Below the pieces are notes generated by a model that was given only the letters and a program-made list of their open reading frames with translations, was not told where the DNA came from and did not search any database. The position numbers were made by a program, and so were the translations under genes. This document shows, one piece after another, positions 8,182 through 16,770 of a DNA stretch of 37,317 nt. The stretch spans positions 1 through 37,317 of the forward strand of contig NZ_SZYE01000014.1 of NCBI RefSeq assembly GCF_005239125.1. The letters run 5' to 3'. How positions within the stretch are numbered: position 1 is the first letter of the stretch; each line of letters begins with the position of its first letter. Source of the DNA: Cellulomonas hominis. Its GTDB lineage: Bacteria > Actinomycetota > Actinomycetes > Actinomycetales > Cellulomonadaceae.

Positions 8182-8906
8182 GCGGGGTCCGTCGTCGCGC
8201 CGCCCGGGCGCCGCATGTCGTAGGGCGCGGCCGGCGGGGTCGCGCCCCGGACGTCGGCGAGCAGGGCGGTGATCGCGGCCATGACGCGGGCCGTGGCCTC
8301 GCGCAGGGTCGCGGCGTCGAGGGGCCGGTCGTAGAGGTCGGACAGGTCGACGGGCGGGCCGGCGACGACGGTGACCTTCTTCGGCGGGATCGGCTTGAAC
8401 AGCTTCTTGTACCGCCCGAGCAGGTCCTGGGCGCCCCACTGGGCGATCGGGACGACCGGCACCCGGGAGGTGAGCGCGAGGCGGGCGACGCCGGTCTTGG
8501 CCACCATCGGCCACAGGTCCGGGTCGCGGGTGAGGGTGCCCTCGGGGAACACCGCGACGCACTCCCCCGCGGCGAGCGCCTGCTCGGCGGCGCGCAGCGA
8601 GTCGCCCGCCTTCGACGTGTTCCGGTAGACCGGGATCTGCCCGGACGTGCGCAGCACCCAGCCGAGCACCGGCACGGTGAACAGCGACGACTTGGCCAGG
8701 ATCTTCGGGGCGACACCGTTGTCGTACAGGTAGTGCGCGAAGGTCAGCGGGTCCACGTTGGTCATGTGGTTCCCGGCGGCGATGAAGCCGGTGCCCGCCG
8801 GCAGGTGCTCGGCGCCCCGCCAGTCGCGGCGCGTGATCGCGTACAGCACGGGGCGGAGCACGCGGGCGACGTTGCGGTAGGACCGGTTGGCGCGGGGGGG
8901 ATGCAC
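8178..8906 (-). CDS. plsC: 1-acyl-sn-glycerol-3-phosphate acyltransferase family protein
   Basis: A 242-residue PlsC-type acyltransferase that would esterify a lysophosphatidate with an acyl chain at the membrane. It keeps the HX4D catalytic block as NHMTNVDPLTF (about residues 45-55), the block-II region IPVYRNTSKAGD and block III FPEGTLTRD, with VPVVPIAQWG as block IV. A proline-rich tail ends the protein. The GTG start (MHPPRANRSYRNVARV) is preceded by TAGCAT with 8 nt between, again a leaderless-type arrangement. It is the first gene of a two-gene operon with gpsA. Which glycerolipid it acylates is inferred from family and neighbour. Confidence 0.92.
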   Translation of the reverse strand: MHPPRANRSYRNVARVLRPVLYAITRRDWRGAEHLPAGTGFIAAGNHMTNVDPLTFAHYLYDNGVAPKILAKSSLFTVPVLGWVLRTSGQIPVYRNTSKAGDSLRAAEQALAAGECVAVFPEGTLTRDPDLWPMVAKTGVARLALTSRVPVVPIAQWGAQDLLGRYKKLFKPIPPKKVTVVAGPPVDLSDLYDRPLDAATLREATARVMAAITALLADVRGATPPAAPYDMRRPGGATTDPA

Positions 8907-9128
8907 GGGAGCCGATGCTACCCGGCGGGCCGAGGGTAGGGCCCGGGGCCGCGTGCGCAACCCCTGCGGCCGGTCGGTGTGCGGACAGCGCTCGCATTTG
9001 GCACTATCGGACCTGGTCACCCGGTCGCCCCGGGCTGACCCACCGCGCATCGTTGGGACGAAGCGAGCCGCGCGGGAAACCGGCCTGACGTGCACGAACG
9101 GCGTCGGGGCCTCGGCTTCGGAGCACCC

Positions 9129-10220
9129 ATGTCCCTCACTCCTCGTCCCGCGTCCGGCCCGGCCCAGCCGAGCCCGACCGCCCCCGGGACGTTCCACGTG
9201 CTCGGCGACGGCGACGCGCTCGCCTGGTCCGAGCCCGTCTACCGGCTGCACGGCTTCGAGCCCGGCGACGTGGTCCCCTCCACCGCGCTGATGCTCGCCC
9301 ACTGCCACCGCGAGGACCGGCCCGCCCTGGAGGCGGTGCTCCGCGCCGCCCCGGTCGCCGGCGGCGACGGCAGCACCGTCCGCTACCGCCTGCTCGACGC
9401 GAGCGGTGCGGAGCGCTCCGTGCTGGCCGTCCTCGCGCCGACGGTCGACCCGCGGCACGCGCACCGCGCCGCGGACGGCGACGCCCCGCACGACGGTCGG
9501 CCCGTCGACCTCCCCGCGGCCCGGGACGGGCGGCCGCAGGAGCGTCTGGGCCTGCTGGTCGACCTCGGGGCGGAGATCGGCGCGACCGCCGCCCGCCGCG
9601 CCGACGACATGCTCGCCGCGGCCATCGCCTCCCGCGAGGTCATCGACCAGGCCAAGGGGGCGGCCATGCTCGCCTACGGCCTGGACGACGCCGCGGCGTT
9701 CGACTTCCTCCGGTGGCACTCAGAGCACCTGAACGTGAAGGTCCGCTCCGTGGCGGAGCGCCTGCTCGAGACGCTGCCCGGCCGGCAGGCGGACCGCGAC
9801 CCGCGCGACGTGCTCGACGCGGCGCTCGCCGGCCTGGCCGACGTCGCGGTCCGCCACGACGTGGCCGGCCTGGACGGCGGGACGGTGCGGTCGGCGACCT
9901 GCGGGCGGGTCCTGCCCACGACGCTGGTCGTCCGGCACACCGTCGAGGGGCGCGCGGTCGTCGTCCAGCTCGCCGGCGAGGTCGACGCGGGCACCGCGCC
10001 GACGCTCGTGGCGGGCCTCACCGAGGCGCTCCGGGCGGTGCCGCCGCGCGGCACCCTCGTGCTGGACGCCTCCGGGCTGCAGCGGATCGGGCCGGTCGCG
10101 GCGCTGCACGTCGCCCGGCTGCGGCGGCGCGCCGAGCACGCGGGCGTGCAGCTGCGGGTCGTCGCTCCCCTGTCCGGGCGCGCCGAGATGCGGGAGGATG
10201 TCACCGGCGCGAGCATGTGA
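9129..10220 (+). CDS. PAS-ANTAR-STAS regulatory protein
   Basis: A 363-residue protein with three parts. Residues about 22-108 look like a PAS sensor (LAWSEPVYRLHGFEPGDVVP, HREDRPALEAVLRA). Residues about 160-216 form an ANTAR RNA-binding three-helix domain (ASREVIDQAKGAAMLAYGLD, then RSVAERLLETL). Residues about 270-348 form a STAS domain (VVVQLAGEVDAGTAPTL, LVLDASGLQRIGPVAALHV). ANTAR domains bind paired hairpins in mRNA and prevent termination; STAS domains act in anti-sigma partner switching. The usual STAS phospho-serine motif (D-S-S-G) is replaced by IGPVA, so control by serine phosphorylation looks lost. ATG 9129 is my choice; a GTG at 9090 would add 13 residues. No clear promoter is seen. 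First of three close genes. Confidence 0.85.
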   Translation: MSLTPRPASGPAQPSPTAPGTFHVLGDGDALAWSEPVYRLHGFEPGDVVPSTALMLAHCHREDRPALEAVLRAAPVAGGDGSTVRYRLLDASGAERSVLAVLAPTVDPRHAHRAADGDAPHDGRPVDLPAARDGRPQERLGLLVDLGAEIGATAARRADDMLAAAIASREVIDQAKGAAMLAYGLDDAAAFDFLRWHSEHLNVKVRSVAERLLETLPGRQADRDPRDVLDAALAGLADVAVRHDVAGLDGGTVRSATCGRVLPTTLVVRHTVEGRAVVVQLAGEVDAGTAPTLVAGLTEALRAVPPRGTLVLDASGLQRIGPVAALHVARLRRRAEHAGVQLRVVAPLSGRAEMREDVTGASM

Positions 10221-10243
10221 GCCACCCGACCGAGGAGGACCGC

Positions 10244-10429
10244 ATGACCCAGGACCCGTCCGCCCGACCCGACGGGGTGCTGCCCGGCGGCGACCCCGAC
10301 GACGTCGCCGAGCAGAGCACGCCCGGCTCCGACGGCGACGGCCCGGAGGCCGGCTACACGGGCCCCGGCGACGCCGCGGCCGAGGGCGACGAGGAGCCGG
10401 AGGGTCACGCTCCGGCGGGAGACCGCTGA
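10244..10429 (+). CDS. Small acidic protein of unknown function
   Basis: A 61-residue product with 10 Asp, 6 Glu, only two Arg and no Lys or Cys, rich in Gly, Pro and Ala, so probably disordered. A good ribosome binding site, GAGGAGG, lies a few bases before the ATG. The stop overlaps the start of the next gene as TGATG, so it is translationally coupled to the GAF-ANTAR gene. Its position between two ANTAR regulators suggests a connected role, for example an RNA-mimic or binding partner, but no family is recognised. Confidence 0.65.
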   Translation: MTQDPSARPDGVLPGGDPDDVAEQSTPGSDGDGPEAGYTGPGDAAAEGDEEPEGHAPAGDR

Positions 10430-11244
10430 TGGCCGCCGACCCGGTGCACGGGCTGGACCTGCCGCCGGTGGGCGAGCCCGCCGCCGCCCCGCCGGACTGG
10501 CGAGCCGGCGCGCTGGGCGACCTGCACGACCTGCTCGTCTCCGCGGTGCCCGTCGAGCACCTGCTCGAGGCCGCCGCGGCGCGCGCCGCGGCCCGGGCCG
10601 GCGACGGGTGCTCGGCGGCGATCACCGTGCGCATCGGTGCCACGTCGGCCGTCGCGGCCGCCACCGACGAGCGGTCCGCCCGGTGCGACCGCGCCGAGCA
10701 GCAGGCCGGGGCCGGTCCCTGCATCGACGCGTCGCGCACGCAGCGCCGCATCGTGCTGCCCGACGTGGAGGCCGATGACGCGCGCTGGGGGCGCTGGAGC
10801 GCCTGGCACGACGCCACTCTCGACGCCGGGTTCCGTTCGGCCGCGGCGCTGCCCGCCGCCCGCTCGGACGGCGAGCGCATCGAGCTCGCGATCAACCTGT
10901 ACGACACGGCGGCCGGCGGCTGGTCGGAGGACGTGCTCGCCGACGTCGGGCGGTTCGCCGAGGACGCCGCGCGGGCCGTCGTGGTCGCGTCGGTGCTGCA
11001 GGACCAGAGCCGCGCCAACGAGGACCTCCGGCTGGCGATGGCGTCGCGCACGGTCATCGACCAGGCCCTCGGGGTCGTCATGGCGCAGAACCGCTGCGGC
11101 CCGGAGGAGGCGTTCGCGATCCTGCGCCGCGCCTCCCAGTCCCGGAACCAGAAGATGCGCGACCTCGCGGCCTCGATCGTCGCGTCGGTGTCGGGCACGG
11201 CGCCGCACAGCCCGCACGAGTTCCGCGAGCGGCCCCGGGCCTGA
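10429..11244 (+). CDS. GAF-ANTAR transcription antitermination regulator
   Basis: A 271-residue protein with a GAF sensor domain (about residues 30-190, including GAGPCIDASRTQRRIVLPDV and ELAINLYDTAAGGWSEDVLA) and a C-terminal ANTAR domain (about 195-252, LRLAMASRTVIDQALGVVMA, then EEAFAILRRASQSRNQKMRD). This is the common actinobacterial GAF-ANTAR form. It would bind double-hairpin RNA in a nascent transcript. Cys87, Cys98 and the GAF pocket could sense a ligand or redox state; the signal is unknown. GGGAG lies 7 nt before the ATG, which overlaps the previous stop by one base. It shares its ANTAR type with the gene two positions upstream. Confidence 0.9.
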   Translation: MAADPVHGLDLPPVGEPAAAPPDWRAGALGDLHDLLVSAVPVEHLLEAAAARAAARAGDGCSAAITVRIGATSAVAAATDERSARCDRAEQQAGAGPCIDASRTQRRIVLPDVEADDARWGRWSAWHDATLDAGFRSAAALPAARSDGERIELAINLYDTAAGGWSEDVLADVGRFAEDAARAVVVASVLQDQSRANEDLRLAMASRTVIDQALGVVMAQNRCGPEEAFAILRRASQSRNQKMRDLAASIVASVSGTAPHSPHEFRERPRA

Positions 11245-11484
11245 TCCCGGCACGCCACCGTGCCGCACGGCCGGCCGGCACCGCCGGGGGCGGTCGGCAC
11301 GCCCCTGCGGCGACGACCGTCCCCGCGGTGCTGCGGGGCTCGGCCGACATCGCCTGCGGCGACGGCGTCGGTGCCCTCCGCGTCGGCCGCGCCCGGACCG
11401 GCTGGCCCGCGGCGGCGCTCGCGGGGTCTGCTGCGGACCCACGGCCCACGCTAGGGGCGCGGCCCGCGGCCGCAACCGGAGTGG

Positions 11485-12492
11485 TCACGGCGCGGGCGGG
11501 CCGCCCACGGTGCTGGGCCGCACGGCGACCCGGAACGGGACCTCGACCTGCACCGGGTCGACGGCGGGGTCCTCCACCCGGCGCACGAGCAGCCGCACCG
11601 CCTCGCGCGCGAGCACGCCGAGGTCCGGGGCGACGGTCGTCAGCCCGGCGTACCGGGACTCCTCGATGTCGTCGAAGCCGGCGACCGCGACGTCGCCCGG
11701 CACGGCGAGGCCGGCGGTACGCACGGCGTGCCACGCGCCGAGGGCCAGCAGGTCGTTGAAGCAGAGCACCGCGTCGAACCCCACGCCCGCGGCGAGCAGC
11801 TCCCGCACCGCCCGCACGCCGTCGGCCCGGCGGTACGCGCCCACCCGCGGGACGAGCGCTTCGTCGAGCTCGAGGCCCGCCGCCGCGAGCGCCTCGCGGT
11901 GCCCGCGCCACCGCTCGCCGCCGGTGCTGCCGGCCGCCTGGCGCCCGAGCACGGCGATCCGCCGCCGCCCGGTGGCGAGCAGGTGCTCGGTGAGCTCCCG
12001 GGCCGCGCGCACGCTGTCCATCGCCACGTGGTCGGCCCCCACGTCGTACCGGTGCTCGCCGAGCATGACGAGCGGCGTCCGGCCGATCCGCCGGACCACC
12101 GTCTCGTGCGGCGTGACGAGCGGCGACAGGATCACGCCGTCCACCAGGCGGGAGGTCAGGTCGACGAGCGCCACCCGCTCCCCCTCGACATCGCCGCGCG
12201 TCTCCTCGATCACCAGCACCCGGCCGTGCTCCTTCGCGGCCCGGCCCGCCGCCGAGGCGAGCGCGGCGAAGTACGGCGAGGTGAGCTCGGGCACGGCCAG
12301 CGCGAGGATGCCCGAACGGCCGTGCCGCAGGCTGCGCGCCGTGGCGTTCGGCCGGTAGCCGAGCTGCTCGATCGCCGCGAGGACCCGCGACCGGGTCGCC
12401 GCGGTGACGTGGGGGTGCTCGTTGACGACGTTCGACACCGTCTTGAACGACACGCCCGCCACGGCGGCGACGTCCCGGAGGGTGACCGTCAC
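11485..12492 (-). CDS. LacI-family transcriptional regulator
   Basis: A 335-residue repressor. The N-terminal helix-turn-helix and hinge read TLRDVAAVAGVSFKTVSNVV and GYRPNATARSLRHGRSG. The periplasmic-binding-like effector domain contains VDGVILSP, MDSVRAARELTEHLLATG, FDAVLCFNDLLALGAWHAV and VAVAGFDDIEESRY. The GTG start overlaps the stop of the GH43 gene by 4 nt (GTGA), making it the last gene of the sugar operon. It should bind the sugar imported or released by the operon and repress the promoter at about 16.8 kb, so it would also control itself. Confidence 0.93.
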   Translation of the reverse strand: MTVTLRDVAAVAGVSFKTVSNVVNEHPHVTAATRSRVLAAIEQLGYRPNATARSLRHGRSGILALAVPELTSPYFAALASAAGRAAKEHGRVLVIEETRGDVEGERVALVDLTSRLVDGVILSPLVTPHETVVRRIGRTPLVMLGEHRYDVGADHVAMDSVRAARELTEHLLATGRRRIAVLGRQAAGSTGGERWRGHREALAAAGLELDEALVPRVGAYRRADGVRAVRELLAAGVGFDAVLCFNDLLALGAWHAVRTAGLAVPGDVAVAGFDDIEESRYAGLTTVAPDLGVLAREAVRLLVRRVEDPAVDPVQVEVPFRVAVRPSTVGGPPAP

Positions 12493-13556
12493 GGCAGCCG
12501 GTCCACGGTCGCCGCCGGCCCCGCCAGCACGGGCACGCCGTCGGCGCCCCAGTCCAGCGGCGTGAGCCACACCTGGCGCCCGGGGTACGCGGCGCCGACG
12601 GCGTCCGGCGGCCACGCGTGGTGCACGTACCAGGTCGCCCCGTCGTCGACCGTGACCACGCAGCCGTGCCCCGGCCCGGCGGCCTCGGGCGAGGACCGCA
12701 TCAGCGGCTCGTCCAGCGGCTTGGCCCACGGGCCGGTGAGCGCGTCGGCGACGGCCCAGCCGACGCCGTAGTCGGCGGACCCGTAGTCGTTCGCCGAGTA
12801 CAGCAAGTGGTACCGGCCGTCGCGCAGGACGACCGTCGGCCCCTCGACCAGGTGGCCCTCCCACGGCTGGTCGTGCGTGATCAGGTCGACCGGCCCGTCG
12901 CCGACCAGCGCGAGCCCGTCCGGGGCGAGTTGCTGCACCCGGATCCACGACCGCACGCCCACGTGGTTGCCGTCGTTCTTCCACAGCAGGTACGGCGTGC
13001 CGTCGGCGTCGACGAACGGGGACGCGTCGATCGACCCACCCTCGTCGTACTCGCAGACGAACGGGGCGTCGGCCTCGTCGACGAACGGGCCCGCCGGGTG
13101 GTCCGCGACCGCGACGCCGAGGCACTGCTGCTGGGTCCCGCGCTCCATCGCCGTGTAGTACGCCACGTACCGGCCCTGGAGCTCGACCACCTCGGGCGCC
13201 CAGTGCCGTCCGGCGCCGGTCCACGGGGCGAGGACCGGCATCCCGTCGCCGACCACCTCCCAGTGCACGAGGTCGTCGGAGCGCAGCACCGGCAGGGTGC
13301 CGAGCCGGCCCTGGGTGCCGTAGGCGTACCAGGCCCCCGCCGCGCGCAGCACGAACGGGTCGGGCAGGTTGCCGTCGTACACGGGGTTGGTGAAGGCCAC
13401 GTCGCTCTCCTCGGTGTCCTCGGTCGCGCGGTCGGTGCCGGGGTCGGTGCCGGGGTCGCGGGTGCCGGAGCCGCAGCCGGCGAGGACCGCCACCACGGCC
13501 AGCACCGTGACCGCCCCGGCCGCGCCCCGCCGGGGGCCGCGTCGCACGGCGCTCAC
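12489..13556 (-). CDS. Secreted GH43 glycoside hydrolase, lipoprotein
   Basis: A 355-residue enzyme with a lipoprotein signal: basic SAVRRGPRRG, a hydrophobic stretch and lipobox LAGC at about residues 26-29. The five-bladed propeller of family GH43 follows. The catalytic base lies in GNLPDPFVLR, the pKa-modulating aspartate in SIDASPFVDADGTPYLLWK and the acid in HLVEGPTVVLRDG. GH43 enzymes are mostly alpha-L-arabinofuranosidases, arabinanases or beta-xylosidases; which one is not decidable here. Anchored outside, it would trim plant oligosaccharides close to the binding protein encoded by the same operon. The GTG start overlaps the upstream permease stop by 4 nt. Confidence 0.92.
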   Translation of the reverse strand: MSAVRRGPRRGAAGAVTVLAVVAVLAGCGSGTRDPGTDPGTDRATEDTEESDVAFTNPVYDGNLPDPFVLRAAGAWYAYGTQGRLGTLPVLRSDDLVHWEVVGDGMPVLAPWTGAGRHWAPEVVELQGRYVAYYTAMERGTQQQCLGVAVADHPAGPFVDEADAPFVCEYDEGGSIDASPFVDADGTPYLLWKNDGNHVGVRSWIRVQQLAPDGLALVGDGPVDLITHDQPWEGHLVEGPTVVLRDGRYHLLYSANDYGSADYGVGWAVADALTGPWAKPLDEPLMRSSPEAAGPGHGCVVTVDDGATWYVHHAWPPDAVGAAYPGRQVWLTPLDWGADGVPVLAGPAATVDRLP

Positions 13557-14389
13557 CCCTTCAGCCCGCTGCGCGCGACGCCCTCGATGATGAACCGCTG
13601 CGTCAGCGCGAACAGCACGATCACCGGCACCGACGCCACCACCGCCCCGGCCATGATCGACGGGAAGTCGGTCACGTAAGCGCCCTGCAGCAGCTTCAGC
13701 CCCGCGGGGAGGGTCAGCCGCTCCGGGCTGAACAGCACGTAGACCGGCCAGATGTAGTCGTTCCAGTTGCCGAGGAACGCGAGCACGGCGAGCGTCGCCA
13801 GCGCGGGCCGGGTGTTCGGGAGCACGACCTGGGTGAACACCCGCCACTGGTTCGCCCCGTCCAGCGCCGCCGCCTCCTCCAGCTCCACGGGCAGCCCGAC
13901 GAAGAACTGCCGGAGGAAGAACACCCCGAACGCCCCCGCCGCGCCGGGCACCACGAGGGCCCAGATCGAGTCGATCCAGCCGAGCTGGTCGATCGTCAGG
14001 TAGTTCGGCATGAGGAACACGAACGCCGGCAGGAACAGCGTCGAGACGATCACGCCGAAGATGACCCCTCGCCCGCGGAACTGCATCCGGGCGAGGGCGA
14101 AGGCCGCCGTCGACGCCACCACGAGCACGAGGACGGTGTGCAGCATGGCGGCAAGCAGCGAGTTGAGGAACCAGCGCAGCACGGGGTACGGCCCGTCGAG
14201 GCTGAGCAGCCGGTCGTAGGCGGACAGGTCGATCTCCTGCGGCCACAGCGTGGGCGGCGAGGCCGTCGCCTCCCCGTACGACTTCACCGAGGTCAGACCC
14301 ATCCACAGCAGCGGCCCGACGAAGGTCACCACCAGGACGAGGACCAGCGCCCAGGTCGCGGCGGCACCGAGGCCGCGGCGGGCCCTCAC
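13553..14389 (-). CDS. Sugar ABC transporter permease, MalG type
   Basis: A 278-residue inner-membrane permease with six predicted transmembrane segments (the first, WALVLVLVVTFVGPLLWMGL, near residues 13-32). The EAA loop that touches the ATPase reads EEAAALDGANQWRVFTQVVL, then PNTRPALA. The ending SGLKG is typical of the carbohydrate-uptake-1 family. Its start and stop both overlap neighbours by 4 nt. It pairs with the next permease. No ATPase gene is in the operon, so a shared MsiK-type ATPase encoded elsewhere is likely. Confidence 0.93.
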   Translation of the reverse strand: MRARRGLGAAATWALVLVLVVTFVGPLLWMGLTSVKSYGEATASPPTLWPQEIDLSAYDRLLSLDGPYPVLRWFLNSLLAAMLHTVLVLVVASTAAFALARMQFRGRGVIFGVIVSTLFLPAFVFLMPNYLTIDQLGWIDSIWALVVPGAAGAFGVFFLRQFFVGLPVELEEAAALDGANQWRVFTQVVLPNTRPALATLAVLAFLGNWNDYIWPVYVLFSPERLTLPAGLKLLQGAYVTDFPSIMAGAVVASVPVIVLFALTQRFIIEGVARSGLKG

Positions 14390-15363
14390 GACGCCCTCCG
14401 ACGCCGGCGGGGACGGCGGCTGCCGTCCCGCTCCCGCAGGGCGACAAAGCTGGCGATCGACACGATGCCGAGCCCGATCGACAGCAGGTAGCCCATCGCG
14501 GCGGCGGACCCCATCTTGTACTGCCCGAGCCCGGTGTCCAGGATCACCATGAGGGCCGTCCGGGTGGACGTGCCGGGGCCGCCGCCCGTCATGAGATCGG
14601 CCTGGCCGAACATGTTGGCCGAGGCGAGCACGGTCATGGTGAGCACGAACGCCAGCACCGGCCGCAATCCCGGCAGGGTGACGTGCCGGAACCGCTGGCG
14701 GGCGGACGCCCCGTCCACCTCGGCGGCGTCGTACAGCTCGGCGGGCACGTCCTGGAGCCCGGCCAGGTAGATGATCATGTTGAACCCGAGGGTCCACCAG
14801 ATCGTCACCCCGACGAGCGATACCCAGGCCCACGGCTGCGCCGTCAGCCACGGGACCGGGTCGCCGGCGCCGAGCGCGTGCAGCAGCCGGTCGAGCCGGG
14901 TGAGCTGCAGCAGGTGGTTGAGCACACCCAGGTTGGGGTCGAGGACGAACCGGAACAGCACGCCCACGACCGCGACGCCGAGCACGTACGGCAGGAACAC
15001 GACCGCCCGCAGCAGCGTCCGCCCGGGGAACCGCCGGTTCAGCGCCATCGCGAGCAGCAGCGGCACGGTCAGCAGGAGCGGCACCGAGGCGACGACGAAC
15101 GTCCCGGTGGCCGCCATGCCGTCCCAGAACCGCTGGAACACCACGCTGGTCGAGTCGAACAGCGCGGCGTAGTTGTCGAGGCCCACGAACGGCCTGCTGG
15201 GCATGAGGTAGTCCCAGTCGTGCAGGGACATCCACACCCCGCGCACCGCGGGGAACGCCACGAAGGTGCCGAAGATCAGCAGGAACGGCGCGAGGAACGC
15301 GTACGGCGTCCACCGCGCCCCGCGCCGGAGCGGCCGGCGCGGGGCGGCGACCGCGGCGCTCAC
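14386..15363 (-). CDS. Sugar ABC transporter permease, MalF type
   Basis: A 325-residue permease. An Arg/Pro-rich N-terminus precedes the first membrane segment YAFLAPFLLIFGTFVAFPAV. The periplasmic loop RPFVGLDNYAALF is characteristic of MalF-like proteins, and the EAA loop is YDAAEVDGASARQRFRHVTL, then PGLRPVLAF. The C-terminus is a basic tail after the last helix. The GTG start overlaps the stop of the binding-protein gene. It would form the membrane channel with the following MalG-type subunit. Confidence 0.93.
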   Translation of the reverse strand: MSAAVAAPRRPLRRGARWTPYAFLAPFLLIFGTFVAFPAVRGVWMSLHDWDYLMPSRPFVGLDNYAALFDSTSVVFQRFWDGMAATGTFVVASVPLLLTVPLLLAMALNRRFPGRTLLRAVVFLPYVLGVAVVGVLFRFVLDPNLGVLNHLLQLTRLDRLLHALGAGDPVPWLTAQPWAWVSLVGVTIWWTLGFNMIIYLAGLQDVPAELYDAAEVDGASARQRFRHVTLPGLRPVLAFVLTMTVLASANMFGQADLMTGGGPGTSTRTALMVILDTGLGQYKMGSAAAMGYLLSIGLGIVSIASFVALRERDGSRRPRRRRRAS

Positions 15364-16712
15364 GCGGCGCCGTAGCGGTCGCGGTTGTCGGCGAGCACCT
15401 GGTCGGCGCGCGCCGCGGCGTCGGCCAGCGCCTCGCGCGGCTCCTTCACGAGGAGCACGGCCTCGTTCAGCGCGGTGTACAGCTCGCCGACCGCGTCTCC
15501 GGCGCCGGGGATCGAGGGCGGGAACCGCAAGTCGTCCGCCTGCTCGGCGATCGCCGCCTGCGGGGCGAGCGCGGTGAACTCCGCCGACTCGCGCGCCGAC
15601 CGGCGGGCGGGGACCTGCCCGCCCACGGCCCAGGCCGCGGACTGCTGGGACACCCAGTTCACGAACGTCCGGGCCGCGTCCAGCTGGTCGTCGGTCGTAC
15701 CCCGCTGCTTGGTCAGCACGAAGTTGTGCGACCCGGCCCACGCCGCGTCGACCGACCCGATCCGCGGCAGCCGGCGGACGCCCCACTCGAGGCCGCTGAT
15801 CTCGTCCAGGGTGTTGACCGACCAGATGCCGTTCCAGTTGAACGCGGCCTGCCCGTTCTGCAGCGCGATGATGTCGGCGTCCTGCCCCACGTCGCGGGCG
15901 CTCCACCCCCGGTGCACCGCGTCGACCATCCAGGACAGCGCCTCGACCCCCTCGTCCTGCGCCCAGGCGGCGGTGGCGCCGTCCGCGTCGAGCAGGTCCC
16001 CCCCGAACTGCCAGATCAGCGACTGGAGCGTCTGCCCGCCGGTGAACGTGTGCGGGCTCATCCAGTGCCCGGCGACGCCGTTCGCCAGCAGCGCGTCGAG
16101 TGCCGCCTCGTAGGACGCGCGGTCCGTCGGCGGGGCGGCGGGGTCGAGCCCGGAGTCGGCCATCACCGCGGTGTTGAAGAAGAACCCCAGCGGGTGCACG
16201 TCCAGCGGGATGCCGTATCGCTGGCCGGCGTAGATCCCGGCGTCCCACACCGGGCGGATGAAGTCGTCGGCGGTGAGGTCCAGGTCGTCGGCCAGGTCGT
16301 CCAGCGGCAGCAGCAGGCCGCGCGCGGCCGACGTCGGCAGCGAGTCGAGGTGCTGGATCGCGATGTGCGGGCCCTGCCCGGAGGTGAGGGCGGCGGGCAG
16401 CTTGGCGTGGAAGTCGGCCCACTCCATGGTGGTCATCTTCACGGCGACGCCCTCGTGCTCGGCGTTGAACCGGTCGACCAGGTCCTGCATGACGGGGCCG
16501 TCGCCCCCGGTGAAGCCGTTCCAGAACGACAGCTCGACCGCGCCGGACCCGCCGGAGCCGCCGCTCGCGCCGGACGTGGACGGGCCGCCGCCGGAGCACG
16601 CGGCGACGGCGGTGCCGAGGCCGAGGGCGCCGAGCCCGGCCAGGAAGCCGCGGCGGGTCGGACCGGGTCGGCCCGGCAGCGGGCGTGCGGGGGTACGGGA
16701 CATCTGGCTCAC
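15360..16712 (-). CDS. Sugar ABC transporter substrate-binding lipoprotein
   Basis: A 450-residue family-1 extracellular solute-binding protein. The signal has a twin-arginine look (TRRGFLAGLGALGLGTAVAAC) with a lipobox ending in Cys, so it may be exported folded by Tat and then lipidated. A Ser/Gly linker leads to VELSFWNGFTGGDGPVMQDL, the first strand of the fold, and a WNGIWSVN segment lies in the likely sugar pocket. I place the start at GTG 16712 because AAGGAG stands 6 nt before it; an ATG at 16730 lies upstream of that Shine-Dalgarno. First gene of the operon, with its promoter and operators at 16771-16826. Confidence 0.92.
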   Translation of the reverse strand: MSQMSRTPARPLPGRPGPTRRGFLAGLGALGLGTAVAACSGGGPSTSGASGGSGGSGAVELSFWNGFTGGDGPVMQDLVDRFNAEHEGVAVKMTTMEWADFHAKLPAALTSGQGPHIAIQHLDSLPTSAARGLLLPLDDLADDLDLTADDFIRPVWDAGIYAGQRYGIPLDVHPLGFFFNTAVMADSGLDPAAPPTDRASYEAALDALLANGVAGHWMSPHTFTGGQTLQSLIWQFGGDLLDADGATAAWAQDEGVEALSWMVDAVHRGWSARDVGQDADIIALQNGQAAFNWNGIWSVNTLDEISGLEWGVRRLPRIGSVDAAWAGSHNFVLTKQRGTTDDQLDAARTFVNWVSQQSAAWAVGGQVPARRSARESAEFTALAPQAAIAEQADDLRFPPSIPGAGDAVGELYTALNEAVLLVKEPREALADAAARADQVLADNRDRYGAA

Positions 16713-16770
16713 GGGTGGCTCCTTCGCCATCGGTGACCAGGTGGGCGGCGGCTGAGATCGCCACCCGGCC

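Noticed and set aside
9002-9007. CACTAT as a -10 for the ANTAR cassette
   Set aside because: No acceptable -35 at 16-18 nt, and more than 100 nt remain to the start. Not enough to call a promoter.
10198-10428. GTG start at 10198 adding 77 residues to the GAF-ANTAR protein
   Set aside because: The extension has no domain and covers the small acidic ORF in another frame. ATG 10429 has a GGGAG site at 7 nt and gives a normal GAF-ANTAR length.
11260-11281. Hairpin GTGCCG-N10-CGGCAC after the GAF-ANTAR gene
   Set aside because: Only 6 bp in 75%-GC-type sequence, where such pairings arise often by chance.
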